Origin: Myoxocephalus aenaeus | Lineage: Eukaryota > Chordata > Actinopteri > Perciformes > Cottidae | DNA: 64,000 nt | Assembly (NCBI GenBank): GCA_038501785.1 | Contig: JBAMJR010000011.1 | Coordinates: 3,592,501-3,656,500 of the forward strand | Direction of reading: 5' to 3' | Part shown: positions 1 through 11,892 of the stretch, in pieces | Layout: each line of letters begins with the position of its first letter | Numbering within the stretch: position 1 is the stretch's first letter | The notes under the pieces: model-generated | Databases searched by the model: none | What the model was told of the DNA's origin: nothing | The model's input: the letters and a program-made list of their open reading frames with translations, nothing else | Position numbers and translations under genes: made by a program

Positions 1-170
1 GCTGAATGCAACTAATAATTATTTTCATTATCAATTCCTCTTGGAATATTTTTCTTTTCTTGCAATTATTTTTCTGATCATCAAATGTTAGTGAAATACT
101 CTCATTCAAATTCCCAAGATCCCATGGTGGTGTCTTTGTATAACTTGTTTGTTTTTGTGTCCAAAAACAC

Positions 171-173
<3 letters not shown>

Positions 174-251
<78 letters not shown>

Positions 252-268
252 CATACATACATACATAA
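174..268. repeat. (TA)n microsatellite followed by (CATA)n
   Basis: About 37 uninterrupted TA units followed by five CATA units, inside glypican intron 2. Confidence 0.98.
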
Positions 269-342
269 CACACAAAAATGTCTTTATTTATTTTAATGCA
301 TTTATTGAATGGACATGTACCCCTTCCCTTTCTCTCCCTCAC

Positions 343-1453
343 CTCGGTAGGCCTTGGTGTGTCCAGCGATCAGATACTTCAGTTCAAAGCTGTATGATCG
401 CATCTTCTGCTGCGTCTCACTGCGAACAGCCGCCATGTAGTTGTCCTCCATCTTACTGGTGCAGCAGCTGGGCCCAGGGTGGACACACACTCGCAGAGAC
501 TCATCTGAAAGACAGAGGCGGAAGGAATTCACTGTTGATCCACATGATATTGTCAGTCAGAGAGGTTAAATCTCACCCAACACTGTGGGTGGAAGGAATT
601 ACTTCATGAAGTTGTCATACATCTTCATCAACCTTCACTCTGACCTTGGTTAGACATCTGTACGTGTACTCACCAAGTTGCTCATGATTAATGAAATAAA
701 TGACATATCTGATAAATGTTTCATATTTTTTCTAGAACAAAAGCTCATAATAAACTCCACCAATACACTTTGATGACGAAATCTTTCCTCCGTGTTTTTC
801 CTTCTTTCATTCATTTATGTTTAGTGTTTCCTGTTTTATTTTGTTCCTCGTTTCAGTCACTTCACTTCCTGCCCTCCAGTTTTGATTGTCTGCCCCGCCC
901 TGATTAGTTTCACCTGTCCCTCGTTAGCCCTGCAGTTGCCAGACCTCCTGCTCACCTGTCCCCACTTCCCCAATCATTCACTACATATACCAGCCCAGTT
1001 CTGTTCATTGTCACTTTGTCATTGTTATTATGTGAGTTTCTAGCGCCTGTTTTCCTGTCATCTGCCAGCTGGACCGTCTCCCTATTTGGACTTTTGCCAC
1101 CTGTAAACTGCATGTTCAGTAAATCCCTTCAGTAATCCTTCTGCCTCACCACCTCTCAGCATTTGGGTCCAATCACTGTTGGAGTTCTTTGCCACAGTTT
1201 GGGCTACTCAAAAGCCACTCAGAGCTTGAGATTTGTACCAAAAGGTTGTTTTGAGATCCATTAAAAAGCCCACATGCTATCACCAAATAACCAGCAATCA
1301 ATTCAAATCCATCTTGTTATGTTAGGTAATCCAACCAGAAATCTAAAAGCATTTGGGACACAAGACGTAATGAATTCACGAACATAATTCAACGAGACTG
1401 CTGGGACCTGCATGATGACATTCACAGTAGGCGACATATCATCACTCACACCA

Positions 1454-1496
<43 letters not shown>

Positions 1497-1614
1497 GCAG
1501 TCTGACTTTGGTAGACTGCTATAAACCAAACTGTAAAGAGAAAATAGCTAACTGAGATCAAAGGGGAGACAGAGATGAGAGGATTGGACTGTTTGTCTAT
1601 ATCTGACCTTACAC

Positions 1615-1704
<90 letters not shown>

Positions 1705-3938
1705 TTGCTTGACTTTTGAGGGATATTACATTGACTTACATTAATTTCCTGGACTATTATTCTCACCATTACTGTTTCCAGCCTAATCCCAATTACCTAA
1801 ACCTAACCTGACTTTAAAGTAAGTATTCACCCTAAAATTGAACTATTTACATTTTGGTTACATTAATTTTGTGCTCATAAGGAAGGTAAGTCCTCATAAC
1901 GTGACAGTGGAAACAGATTTGTCAATTCAAGAAAACACACACACACACACACCAGACCTGTGTTAACCTTAACTTTCGGCTATTCATATTAGCAATGACT
2001 GACTGGAAACTTCTCCTCCAAACCCAACTCAGTCAGCCTGATTCACAATCCAGTGGAGCCTCTTTTTCTGTTCTCAAAATTATTCATTACACTTGTTTGA
2101 AAAAACAAAATAAATCTCAGCACAAGGTCCAGTCAATGGAGATTTTCCAGAGCTTTCAGCTCACATGACTTTCATCCGCTTGCTCAGAGATGGGTCCATT
2201 GTTATCCATGACATAAGTAAGGAACAGGTGCTCGTACAGTATATGTGGGGGTTACGTTCTAATCCCTCTCAAGGGGACCTTGTGTTAATCTTTTTTATTT
2301 TTATTTTTGATGAAAGGTCAGTAAGTCAATTTGTATTTAATGTTTATTTTCAGAACAGCCACCTTGTTTTTTCCTCCTGAATATTAGAAGCAAAGACCAA
2401 GGAAAAGGCCAAGGAGTGACAAGTATGCAATCAAGACGCGGATGTGTTCTTGTGAATATGTCCGTCAAGGGGAGTATTGTGACACAGCCCAATGACATCT
2501 ATCTCAAGTTAATTCATTCATTGGCCCCACACGATCTAAAGACTGTGTAGTACAGCGATGTTGTGTTCAGACTGGTGTAAAAAGCTATACTAAAAACTAA
2601 GTGTTGTCTAACTGTTAAACCCCAAAGCAGTGTTTGACAGATATAGCAGATTGTTCCTTCTTTTGCAGCTGACGTCTGTCACAGATTTCCTTATGTCGGC
2701 CTATCATAGCAAGAATGGTAAAATATAATTTGGATGCATTTTCATGAACTGTATAATTATGACAGTGAGACAATTCCTATACGTCAAGATAACAAGAAAA
2801 TAAAGCTTTACTCAATTTCTGTGTCATTGTAAATGTCCTATTCAACAATGTGTTGCTTAATCAGTGCAGGACGGAAATATTATGCAAAGAGCCTCTCATG
2901 AACCAGACGACATGTCCCATGAGCATTTACATTTAGATACAGCATCTTTAACACCACCACTTATAGACAAGCATGCTTTCAGGAGCTCAATAGAAGTTAA
3001 GGTAAGTTTGCAACAGAAATAGCTTCTCTCTCTGCATGCTGCACAGTGAGGATACCTTATTTCGAAAGGGTTTAAATTAGACTTTACACGACATGGACTT
3101 GGTTCACTTTCATTTTAGTAATTTAAAAAGGAAAAAACAGCGGTTCTTTTGAATTATTTCGAACTCAATAAAGCTGCCAAGCTCAGCCTGAATATATTAA
3201 ATGAATAGCCAAGCGTGTGATAGTCAACGGAAAGTTTACACTCATTTATATATCTAAATCTATAGAGATCTTTATAATACTATACTGTACTGTGGATAGC
3301 AGCATGGATCTTAGATGTGTCCAGTAATTGTAAAACAAATGACCAATTACAAGTCCTTCAATCAAAATACCACATTATCAGGCCTATTAACAGCAAATTT
3401 CTAAAAGCAGTCATTATACAGCAAAATGGCTCTCATCTACTCCTTATATTTGACATGCATTACATTATTGGATTATTAACATTTTGATGGTGTGGAGCTG
3501 GTCTAGATTGAGCTAATTGTAACTTAACTCAAGTCATAACACTTTCAAATCTAGTTCTGCAGAGTAATGTGCAAATTGCTATCAAATAAATGTAATTAAC
3601 TAAAATTTACAATATTGCCTTTGAAATTAGAGTAGAGGTGAAGCACAGCACAAAATACTCAAGTAAAGTTCGTCGACCTCAACACGATAATGTGAATGCA
3701 CTCATGTACATTCCACCTCTGTGTATTTCTCACACGATACCTCCACGGGCGCTGACTGACCTGTTCCCGGCCTGTCCGGCACCAGCTCCACCGGGCCTAT
3801 TTGGCGCATCATGTAGGCTGTCTTCACCTCATGGCAGCTGTCCGCACCGGCTGATCTACAGCCGGAGTCCGGGAGAAAAACAAAATAAAACAAAATCACC
3901 CAAAGCAAGTCCACGTTGTGTAAGGCCGCACGGAACAT
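343..3938 (-). CDS. Glypican (GPC3/GPC5 type), first two coding exons, partial
   Basis: Two minus-strand exons join in phase. Exon 1 is 3938 down to 3761 (178 nt); its donor reads ACAG|GTCAGT. Exon 2 is 504 down to 343 (162 nt), with acceptor TTTCAG and donor CGAG|GTGAGG. Exon 1 encodes a signal peptide (MFRAALHNVDLLWVILFYF) and then SCHEVKTAYMMRQIGPVE. Exon 2 encodes LRVCVHPGPSCCTSKMEDNY and ends ELKYLIAGHTKAYR. The spaced cysteines, the CCTSKME block and the following amphipathic helix are the N-terminal signature of glypicans, GPI-anchored heparan-sulfate proteoglycans that modulate Wnt, Hedgehog and BMP signalling at the cell surface. The helix resembles the GPC3/GPC5 branch more than GPC1/2/4/6, but 113 codons cannot separate gpc3 from gpc5. 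The core domain, glycosaminoglycan sites and GPI signal lie beyond the left edge. Intron 1 is 3.26 kb and holds only repeats. No frameshift is seen. Confidence 0.85.
690..1215. repeat. Degenerate interspersed repeat in glypican intron 1
   Basis: CT-rich, moderately GC-rich block ending CAGCATTTGGGTCCAA. It resembles the terminal part of a common teleost transposable element; a possibly related block, in the opposite sense, lies at 28540-28880. Family not determined. Confidence 0.4.
1456..1701. repeat. (GT)n and (CA)n microsatellites, opposite polarity
   Basis: A 33-bp GT run (1456-1488) and a 91-bp CA run (1611-1701) are separated by about 120 bp of unique sequence, giving imperfect inverted arms. 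They lie in glypican intron 1. Both arms create spurious Cys/Val and Thr/His frames. Confidence 0.97.
1955..3700. other. Rest of glypican intron 1, no gene seen
   Basis: AT-rich unique-looking sequence without convincing open frames or splice-flanked exons. Confidence 0.6.
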
Positions 3939-4090
3939 CGCAACATGTCAGTCAGGGGAGAGAGAGCCTGGGTGGGTCATTTGAAATCGTAAAAGTCCCA
4001 CGCTGCAGTGTGACTGAAAACTTCATCTGCAGACAGTAAGTCCGTCTGGAGCCCGCTGTCAGGCTCAGCGCCCTCCTCTCTCTCCGACTC
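3939..4090 (-). promoter_or_regulatory. Glypican 5-prime leader with overlapping upstream ATG
   Basis: GC-richer stretch just upstream of the glypican start, with no obvious TATA box. A second ATG begins 7 nt before the chosen start (ATGTTGCGATG, first ATG at 3945) in another frame. It opens a 16-codon frame that runs over the main start before stopping. The main ATG was chosen because only it leads into the signal peptide and the phase-matched exon 2. Confidence 0.45.
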
Positions 4091-4480
4091 CCTCACTCAC
4101 TTCAGCTCAATTACTTAATTGACATGCACTCAAAATACTTAAACATACTGTGTGGGTTGAAAACGTGGCTGCTATGTAGCAAACTACCGACGTGTTAATA
4201 AGTTATTATTGAGGGAGAAACAAATTATAAAACAATAAAAGCATAACTGCCATAAAACTCGTGAGAAATAAAGGCAATTTACTCCCAGTTCACTAATTAT
4301 GTGGTCATGAGCCATGTGTTTATTTATTGTGTTGTTGTTTTTTACTGACGTAATAGCTTTCTCACTATAGTTTACAGCAGCTGCTTCTGCAGATAAGGTC
4401 CATTAAACTTGAGCGATCGCTGTGAGTAAAGTAAAGTAAAGTGGAAGAAGAGGGAAATGCTGTTTGGTAGTGGAACGTGG

Positions 4481-4494
4481 GCGCCACCCGCTGG
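4481..4494 (-). promoter_or_regulatory. CTCF-like core motif
   Basis: The minus strand reads CCAGCGGGTGGCGC, one mismatch from the CTCF core CCASYAGRKGGC. It lies between the glypican promoter and the tRNA/nasp promoter, where a boundary would be plausible. Sequence match only. Confidence 0.35.
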
Positions 4495-4942
4495 TCACTT
4501 TGGGTCATAGCAGAGTCATTTTCAATAAACAATCACACTATTCTTCTTAAGTTTTCACAAAAAAAAATGTAATTATTAAATTAATCAGTTTCACAAAACA
4601 TCAAAAGACAGGAAAAGTACATACAAACAAACAGAAATAGATGCACAGAGATAATACACACAGCATCTACGCCAGTGCTTACTGGAGGCTGCTGTCAATA
4701 CGACTGAAGGCGACTTATCATCAGAGATCACCAAATCCAGCAGCAACAGGTAACTTTGTTTGTGAAAACGGACTATCATTGCTATAGATAGAAAGGGTCT
4801 CCCATACCAGAGTATGTCTGTCGATTGTCGTTATTTTAGTGGTTGACGTATATTTCCTTATTTACCACGAGTGGGATTCGATACCGCGATTGCAGCGCCT
4901 CTTTTAGATCGTTTTGTGGTCTGTTACATGGACTAACAGGTT

Positions 4943-5015
4943 GCCTCGTTGGCGCAGTTGGCAGCGCGTCAGTCTCATAATCTGAAGGTCGTGAGTTCGA
5001 GCCTCACACTGGGCA
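4943..5015 (+). tRNA. Elongator tRNA-Met (CAT)
   Basis: A 73-nt sequence folds as a complete cloverleaf without an intron. The anticodon CAT is at 4976-4978 in the loop CTCATAA. The A box is GGCGCAGTTGG and the B box GGTCGTGAGTTCGAGCC. The body matches vertebrate elongator tRNA-Met rather than initiator tRNA, which has different D-arm and T-arm sequences. The 3-prime half of the acceptor stem reads ACTGGGC, giving one C-T opposition at pair 5:68 and a G-T wobble at 4:69, so the gene may be slightly degenerate. A T5 run follows 7 nt downstream. Confidence 0.93.
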
Positions 5016-5021
5016 CACATC

Positions 5022-5026
5022 TTTTT
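5022..5026 (+). terminator. Pol III T-run terminator of tRNA-Met
   Basis: TTTTT 7 nt after the tRNA 3-prime end, as expected for RNA polymerase III termination. Confidence 0.8.
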
Positions 5027-5038
5027 CATTTCATTTTA

Positions 5039-5436
5039 GACATGATATCATAGCCTTTTTTTGTGCCAATCAGTACGCGCATTATACGGGGGCAGATTTG
5101 CTTTTCATTTTAACGAGAATGTTACATTTGAACATGATTAAAACATGATATAATAGCCTTTTTTGTTTGCCAATCAGTACGATCATATCTTTCGTACTGT
5201 TTTCGTAGGCCGCCAGTTCGTTTTCCCCACGGGCCCTGAACGCATCGCAATACCAGCTGCGGCCCCTTTAACTCCAATCTCCCGCGTTCCAAGTTAAGCG
5301 GAAATAGAAAGCATTGTTTTCTCTATTTAAGCGCGCTAACAAAGAATACGCGATAAGCTATATCTGCAATTCGTTCACTGGACACTAGACCGTCAGTTTT
5401 GTCATTCTCCATTGTCTCTACTGTTGTCCTGAAAAA
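5039..5436 (+). promoter_or_regulatory. nasp: nasp promoter and 5-prime UTR
   Basis: Upstream of the nasp ATG are two CCAAT boxes (5066-5070 and 5170-5174). Each sits in one copy of a direct repeat of about 43 bp (5039-5081 and 5145-5188). Further down are an E2F-like TCTCCCGCG (5278-5286) and a TATA-like TATTTAA (5324-5330). CCAAT plus E2F-type sites fit the S-phase expression known for nasp. The transcription start is inferred to lie near 5340-5390. Confidence 0.55.
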
Positions 5437-8400
5437 ATGCCAGAGGAAACGTCCGCTGCGTCGAGCTCCGGGAGGTAAGACTCGCTTGTATTTTCTCACC
5501 GCAACGTTCACCGGGGAGACACTGCGAGCTAGCCTCGAGCTAGATAACCACGCAAGGTCGAGGTTATCAACGTTACCGGTTGAATGACGGGTTAGGTTTT
5601 GCATAATTTCAGTCATTGCCCATGCAACTAAAGGGCTGTTTAACGGTACTTCGGTGGCGGCTACGACCGTTGCTCACAGAAACAACCCTCTTCCTCCTCC
5701 GTCGGTGGTAGCTAGCTAGTTGGCTAACAGGCATTACGTTACAGTGCTAACAACAACAAAGCCCAGCGAATAGACGTCTCCACGTGTAGGCACAATAATG
5801 TTGGTCACCAGTAACAGTGAGGGGGATCGACTAGTTCTTCAGAATCGGGTTTGGGTTGCTTGTGTTGTCGTGGGCTGAACTCAAGTCTCCCTTGACTCTC
5901 GCAGTGTGGAGGAGAAGCCGTGCTCCTCCTCGTCGGCAGCAGCAGACTGGTGAGGACCCAGTTGGAAAATTGCGCTTCATCTGTTGGCACTTTTTTTGTT
6001 TTTAAAGGAGTCTTTTTTTTTTTTTTTTTTAATGTTGTGTCTAATTTCCCCGTGCAGCTCCGTTGATGTCGCCGAAGAGGCAAAGAAGCTGATTGGCACA
6101 GGGAACAGGCATCTAGTGATGGGAGATGTTGTTTCTGCTGTCAGTGTCTTCCAGGACGCCTGCAGCATGCTGTGAGTATAACTACAGCTGTGTGGCTCCA
6201 CATGGAAACGATATCAACGCGTTTTATTATTCATTTTACTGCAGTTGTATTCTGGTTTTCTTAACTTATTGTGTGTTTGTGAACGTTTTACAGATTCTTT
6301 CTACTTTAATTTGTATTTGATTCTGAGACGCAGAATGCCCTTTTGTTCAAATTGTACCTCAGTACTCTGTATTCCAGTAGTTTTGATTATGTGACAGTAA
6401 TCTGTCCCTTGAGCACCACCTCCTCCAAACAAAACTTGCTCCTCAACACTTTTATGTTGGGTCTCTGCCAGGGCTGCAAAATATGGGGACACTGCAGAAG
6501 AGTGTGGTGAGGCCTTCTTCCTCTGTGGGAAGTCTCTTCTGGAGCTGGCTAGGTAAGTTATCTTCATTGCTCACTTTCTTTTTATCATACAATGTAGTAG
6601 GTGGACTTACTATACTATTGAACCCAAGTTGATTTAACGGTATCACTTTGAGGGGGTGGGTTATTTATTTTTTAAGCAAGCCCAGTGGTTTGAGCATTGA
6701 CAGTACAAAAGCATAGCGCTGACTAGACGGTAGGGGTGTTGTGAAGTACAGATATTTGATAACTGTGACATTAAATAAGAAGAAATGTATTTGCATGATC
6801 AAACGCCTCAAACATTTATTATAATTTTTAGCTGTTACACTACAATTGTAGACACAATAGTTGATGGCAGAATTTTATAATTTCTTTGAGCCATAATTGA
6901 GTAATAAATATCAGTGGCACTTTCAGTTCAGAAGGAGAATTGTTGACCTTTCCTGTGTTTTGGTTAGGATGGAGAACAGTGTCCTTGGTAATGCCCTGGA
7001 GGGAGTCCCAGAAGAGTCTGAGGAAGAGGAGCAGCCTAACGGCTCAAATATCGAGAGTGCCAACAATCTTGATGGTCAGTAAGTCACGTGTGCATGTAAG
7101 GGTGGCCTGATTAAGGGCCTGGAATCAAAAGCTATTTCAAATGGATATTTTCAGACTCTTGTTGGTGTGACGTAGCTGACTGCCTATGAGGTGCATGTAA
7201 AGTAATGGTTCTAGTTTGATAAGTTGTGTCTGTTTGTTCTTTCATGCATTGACCTAATCCCAGTTCTAGTAAAATGCTGGTCTTTGCTCTCGGCATGTCA
7301 AGTTTTAATCAGCTGACCTGTAAACAGTTGCATAAGTAAACATCCCAATGTGTTGTGCAGACTAGTAGGAAGCCAAATGGCAACTTGCAAATTGAGCATT
7401 AAAATGAACACCAAGGTCAGGTCAACTATCTAATGTTAACCCATTTTCCTCATGCCACTCTGGTGCAGAAAACACTAGAGATGAGCTACGGAAGCAGGTG
7501 TATGATGCAATGGCAGAGAGGGAGAATACTGAGGCAGTTGACTCCAAGCTGGAATCTGAGGATGGAAAGGGCAACACTGAAGTGAAAAAGGAAAATGGTG
7601 TGGTCAAGTTCCCAGGCAAACATGAGCTGACTGGCTCAGGGGAACCCTCAAATTCCCCTGTGAGCGGGGAAGAAACCGGTTCAGTCCAGAAAGCTACAGT
7701 GACTGAAGTTGAGAAGAGCCCAGTGGCTCCTGTGAATGGTCTGGGGGAAAGTCCGACTGCGTCTCCTGTAAAAGAAGCCGCGATAGAGAAGGTAAAAGAA
7801 CAGAATGGCGAGCAGACCGACGGAAAAGACGAGGAACCCAAGCCAGAGGCTGAGCAGGACAATGAGGAGACAGAGGGCAGTAGATCTTTGCATACAGAGC
7901 ACTGTTTGTTAAAGGGTGGCGCACAATGTTGGTGTTTCTTGACGTATAAAAAGGATGCATTCACCGTTATTACAAAAGGGGAAACTCACTGGAGCAAGCC
8001 TTCACTTTACATAGGTTTTTTTTTTAGCACATTTGCCTTCAGTTGCACCATATAAACATATATTGCCTAGCCCTCAGTAATTATCCTCCTGTTGCGTCAA
8101 CAGATGATGATGATGATGATGATGATGACGAGGAAGATGAGGATGGAGACAAAAATGGACAGGATAAGGTGAGGGTCCTACATGGAAGGGTCATTGGCAT
8201 GGTAAAAAAATATTCTGATTTTGATGCATGCCTTTCTCATCTTTTCAGGAGGAAGATGAAGTCGGGAATTTGCAGTTGGCGTGGGAGATGCTGGAAGTGG
8301 CTAAAGTAATCTACAAAAGGTAGGGACAAGATGAAGTCAATCAGACAAAATCTACTCTATCTGCATTTAAGTGACCAGAAAGATGATTCATACTGCTCTT

Positions 8401-10837
8401 CATGTTATTGAGGGCCCTGCATGAGACTTATTCAGTAGCATTGTTTATGTTCATCCCCACAGAAAGGAAGGCAAAGACGACCAGCTGATGGCAGCCCAGG
8501 CATATCTGAAACTCGGCGAAGTCAGTGCTGAATCCGGTATGAATCTTTTACCTTAATTATTTTCCCTCTTCTCTCAAAGACGATATTCTGAATTAAACTC
8601 TACATCATGGTATCTCACATTGGCACATACCCAAAATGTTCTGTTAATCACCCCTCTAATAGTTGATGCTTATTTCTGAGGCTGTCTGTTTTGAGGTTTC
8701 TTGAGCTTTTTCTGACTAAATGAGGTGTAATGGGTCAAATGATGATCTGACTAAAGCACATTGGCGCAAATCATTGAACATGTACCACTTCAGAGCAAAT
8801 ATGACCTTGTTCAAAATCTGAGTCTTGCATGTTCCCTTCCCCAGGAAACTATCCCCAGGCGCTAGAAGACTTCCAGGAGTGCCTTGCTCTGCAGCTCAAG
8901 CACTTGCCTTCCCACAGTCGTCTGCTGGCTGAGAGTCATTACCATGTCGCCACGACGCTGTGCTACATGGATCAGTACGGCCAGGCCATCCAGCACTACA
9001 ACAGCTCCATCAAAGTCATCGAGACCCGTCTAGGTAAGTTTTCCTTCTCTGGAGTTTTTTTCATAGCTGCTGCTCTGTTGTGCATTTACCCTTTAGTCCC
9101 AAGTGCCGCTTCGTCTTTAAACTGGAATTAAAATGTTATGGCAGCGGAGTGTCTGCTGATCCGGTTTGTCATTTTGTTGACCGTAACGGTCATTGTCTGT
9201 ACAGCCATGTTGCAGGATGCGATTGGTGCTGCAGAAGAGGAGACTGAGATGGAGGAGCTGAAGCAGCTTCTGCCCGACATCAGGGAAAAGGTTGAGGATG
9301 CCAAAGAAAGCCAGAGAACAGCTAGCGCTGCCTCCCAGGCCATCCAGCAGACACTAGTGAGTACACGGGACGACAAGATGCAAGTCAAGGCTGAAAATCA
9401 TTCAAGATTGGAACTAGGCTTTTAACATTAAAGAGCATTTTTGTAAGTCTTGGCTTGGTGTTCAAGTTTCATTGTTAAAAATAAATACACTTTTTGTTAG
9501 AGTGCAGCATAGCTTTACAAAAGCTTAAAACATCAGCGCCTGGGTAACCAACTAACCTCTTGCAGGGCGGAGCCTCAACCTCATCAGCATTCCTGTGTGA
9601 AAATGGCGGCCCGTCTTCGGCTTCACCGTTTGCCACAGCCAGCCAGGTGAGGACATTGTTTTAGTGAATCTTTAACCCTTTATACTCTGTTTTATAGTTA
9701 TCGAGACTAAATGTCTCTCAAAAGATCTCTAAGCAAACTTAACCTTTTGCTTTCAGATCCCAGTTAAATCGTCAGACAGCGCCTCGCCTGCCAAAGCCGT
9801 CTCGAACATCTCCCACCTCGTCAGGAAAAAGGTGAGGCCCACTAATCGCCTGCCAGTTTGTTTTCTCATCTTGATTTGTGGCCAATTTCACATGAGTGAA
9901 GGCTCAGAGGCCCAACATGTCATGATTGTAATCAATGAATAAAAACCCTGACGGCTGACTCCATACTCGCTGTATAATCATCTGTGTTGTAACTGATCAT
10001 GTACTTTTTGTTGCAAGGGCCATGTGCTTGCCTGCTTTGGTTATAGGGTGTCATGGCAATCTTTGGCTTGTGTGTTGTGGCTTGTGTGACTTCTGTTAGT
10101 GACCTTCTTGTAGTTGTGGCATTTGTGTTGGTATCTGCTTTGTGCAGTAATTTAAGCTTTGCCATTGTCAGATTTGTGTGCATGCTTCACTAAAACTGTG
10201 ACCTATCCAGGTTCCCCGCTTGTGAACGTCAACTTGATGTTTTACGTTGGCTAGTCATGCATAGAAGCGTTCAGTCTTCTCTTCCCTCCCCTTTTTGACT
10301 GGTTTTGTTTCTACACAGAGGAAACCCGAGGAGGAGAGCCCAGTAAAGGACACTGATGCTAAACAAGCGAAACAGGAAGCCACAGTTAATGGCGCAGACT
10401 CTAGTGCCAGCAACGGCAATGGAGTCCAGGAGGGAAAATCACAGGAGGCGAGTGATGGGCTAATGTCTCATGAACTGCTGCGTTTCTAAGATGGCGCTCA
10501 AACCAGCGGTTGTGCTGGGACTGTTACCCTGCTTAGCTGGAAGAGATGGCCCGCCGTGCAGTAGTTGCTGCGTACATATGGTTCTTGTTGGAGGCCCGAT
10601 CTCAATTTGGGCTCAGTTTATTTTTCAGTACATGCAAGTCATCTAAAAATGCTGACTTGTGTTGCAGTCTGCATTTATGGAGGGACTGTATCTCCATAAA
10701 GCCAACTTGAAACAACATAAATGTCTATGATGACGTTGGGCTGAGTCCTGTGTAATTTGGGGCTAAACACGGGACATGAAATGTGTCTTTGGCTGGTTTC
10801 AGGTCTTAGTAAAAGACCTAAAAGTGATCAGGCTTTA

Positions 10838-10874
<37 letters not shown>

Positions 10875-11254
10875 CTTCAAATGAATTTGAAGTGGCTTTT
10901 AGCTGTATAGCAGGAAACACTGTTCACAGAGCATTTGTAACTAGATATGCAGTATAGGCTCTTACTGCTGTTGCATTGTCAGACTGACAATGCAACACAG
11001 TTTTTCTGTTACTAAGAGCACATCCCTGTGAAATGTTGTTTTTTGAAGTATGTAACTGAATGTTGGCAAGTTCTACTAGTAAGGAAAGCTGCCGCAGTGA
11101 GAGCTCTTTACGAGCGCCACGCAGGACCAACCAGCACGTGTTTCTTGCGATGGGCAGAGCGCTGAATCGTTTATGCTTGTTTAAGTATTTTGTTTTTCTT
11201 GCTTGTTTCTTGTAGTCTGCCACCCAGTCAGCCTCTGTCGGGTCTTCAGCGTGA
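5437..11254 (+). CDS. nasp: Nuclear autoantigenic sperm protein (histone chaperone)
   Basis: Fourteen coding exons join in one frame of 541 codons: 5437-5474, 6058-6171, 6472-6552, 6968-7074, 7469-7879, 8104-8168, 8249-8319, 8463-8536, 8845-9033, 9205-9356, 9566-9646, 9757-9831, 10319-10447, 11216-11254. NASP binds H3-H4 and H1 in the nucleus and supplies them for chromatin assembly. TPR1 (about residues 16-50) contains EEAKKLIGTGNRHLVMGDVV. TPR2 (FFLCGKSLLELARMENSVLG) is interrupted by a long acidic Glu/Ser/Val-rich insert (exons 4-6, about 81-272) ending in an Asp run. TPR3-4 follow (YLKLGEVSAESGNYPQALED; YHVATTLCYMDQYGQAIQHY), then a helical coiled coil (exon 10) and a KKRKPEEESP nuclear-localisation stretch. 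Exon 5 ends at a weak donor (A|GTAGAT). The last intron is inferred to be GC-AG (GAG|GCGAGT at 10448). If it is retained, the frame ends at 10489 with a different tail. All joins preserve phase. Confidence 0.96.
10840..10874. repeat. Poly-T tract
   Basis: About 35 consecutive T in the nasp last intron. A second tract of about 29 T is at 11864-11892. Both are prone to assembly length error. Confidence 0.9.
10905..11055. repeat. Imperfect foldback element in nasp last intron
   Basis: The core is a perfect 13-bp inverted repeat, TGTTGCATTGTCA (10969-10981) and its complement (10985-10997), with a 3-nt loop. Flanks also pair imperfectly (CTCTTACTG with GTTACTAAGAG, TTCACAG with CTGTGAA). The size and symmetry suggest a MITE relic. 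Confidence 0.5.
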
Positions 11255-11390
11255 CGTCCTCGTCGCTGTCCTGATCTTCGAAACCAGCACAGCATGTCTA
11301 TCCAGCCCATCCACCTTCAACACTTTTGTTTTTGTAAATAAGATCATTTTCATAGATTTGTCTGTCCAGTTTTGTATACTTGTAGTAAAA

Positions 11391-11400
11391 AATAAATAAA
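11391..11400 (+). promoter_or_regulatory. nasp: nasp polyadenylation signal
   Basis: Two overlapping AATAAA hexamers about 137 nt after the stop codon of the inferred terminal exon, which supports that exon as the real gene end. Confidence 0.75.
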
Positions 11401-11415
11401 AATAATTGCAGGTGA

Positions 11416-11860
11416 AAGTTTGTATCTCTGAATTCTTTAGACTTTCTGGGGACTTTTTCTTTTTTTGAAGACGTGACCAATAGTTGTGCTCCCAGACTGG
11501 AAAACCACTCCTTTTATTCACACCTCTGAATATCTTTAGCTGGGACACAGTGCTGCCTCTATCTATGGAACAGGTGTTACAGACCTGCAGTGATTAGTGG
11601 CTTCAGATTTCTTGAAACATCCTTATTTTATCAGTATCTTTATAAGTTTGGACTGTTGGTTGATCGGTGACATGGGTTTTTGGAGCTCACTTCACACATT
11701 TAACCCCAGAACACGAACGTCGGGCGATTGTTGTTTTCATTGTGTTTGTCTGAGTTGCGTGGGTCCTTGTGTAGCTTCAGGCTGCTCACTGACGTTATTG
11801 AAGGTAGGCGTGTCTCTGCGCCAATCCCGTTTTTTTTTCCAAAACGGGCTCCTGTTCAGG

Positions 11861-11892
<32 letters not shown>

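Noticed and set aside
7422..7964. 180-codon minus-strand frame opposite nasp exon 5
   Set aside because: Antisense shadow of the Glu/Ser-rich nasp insert.
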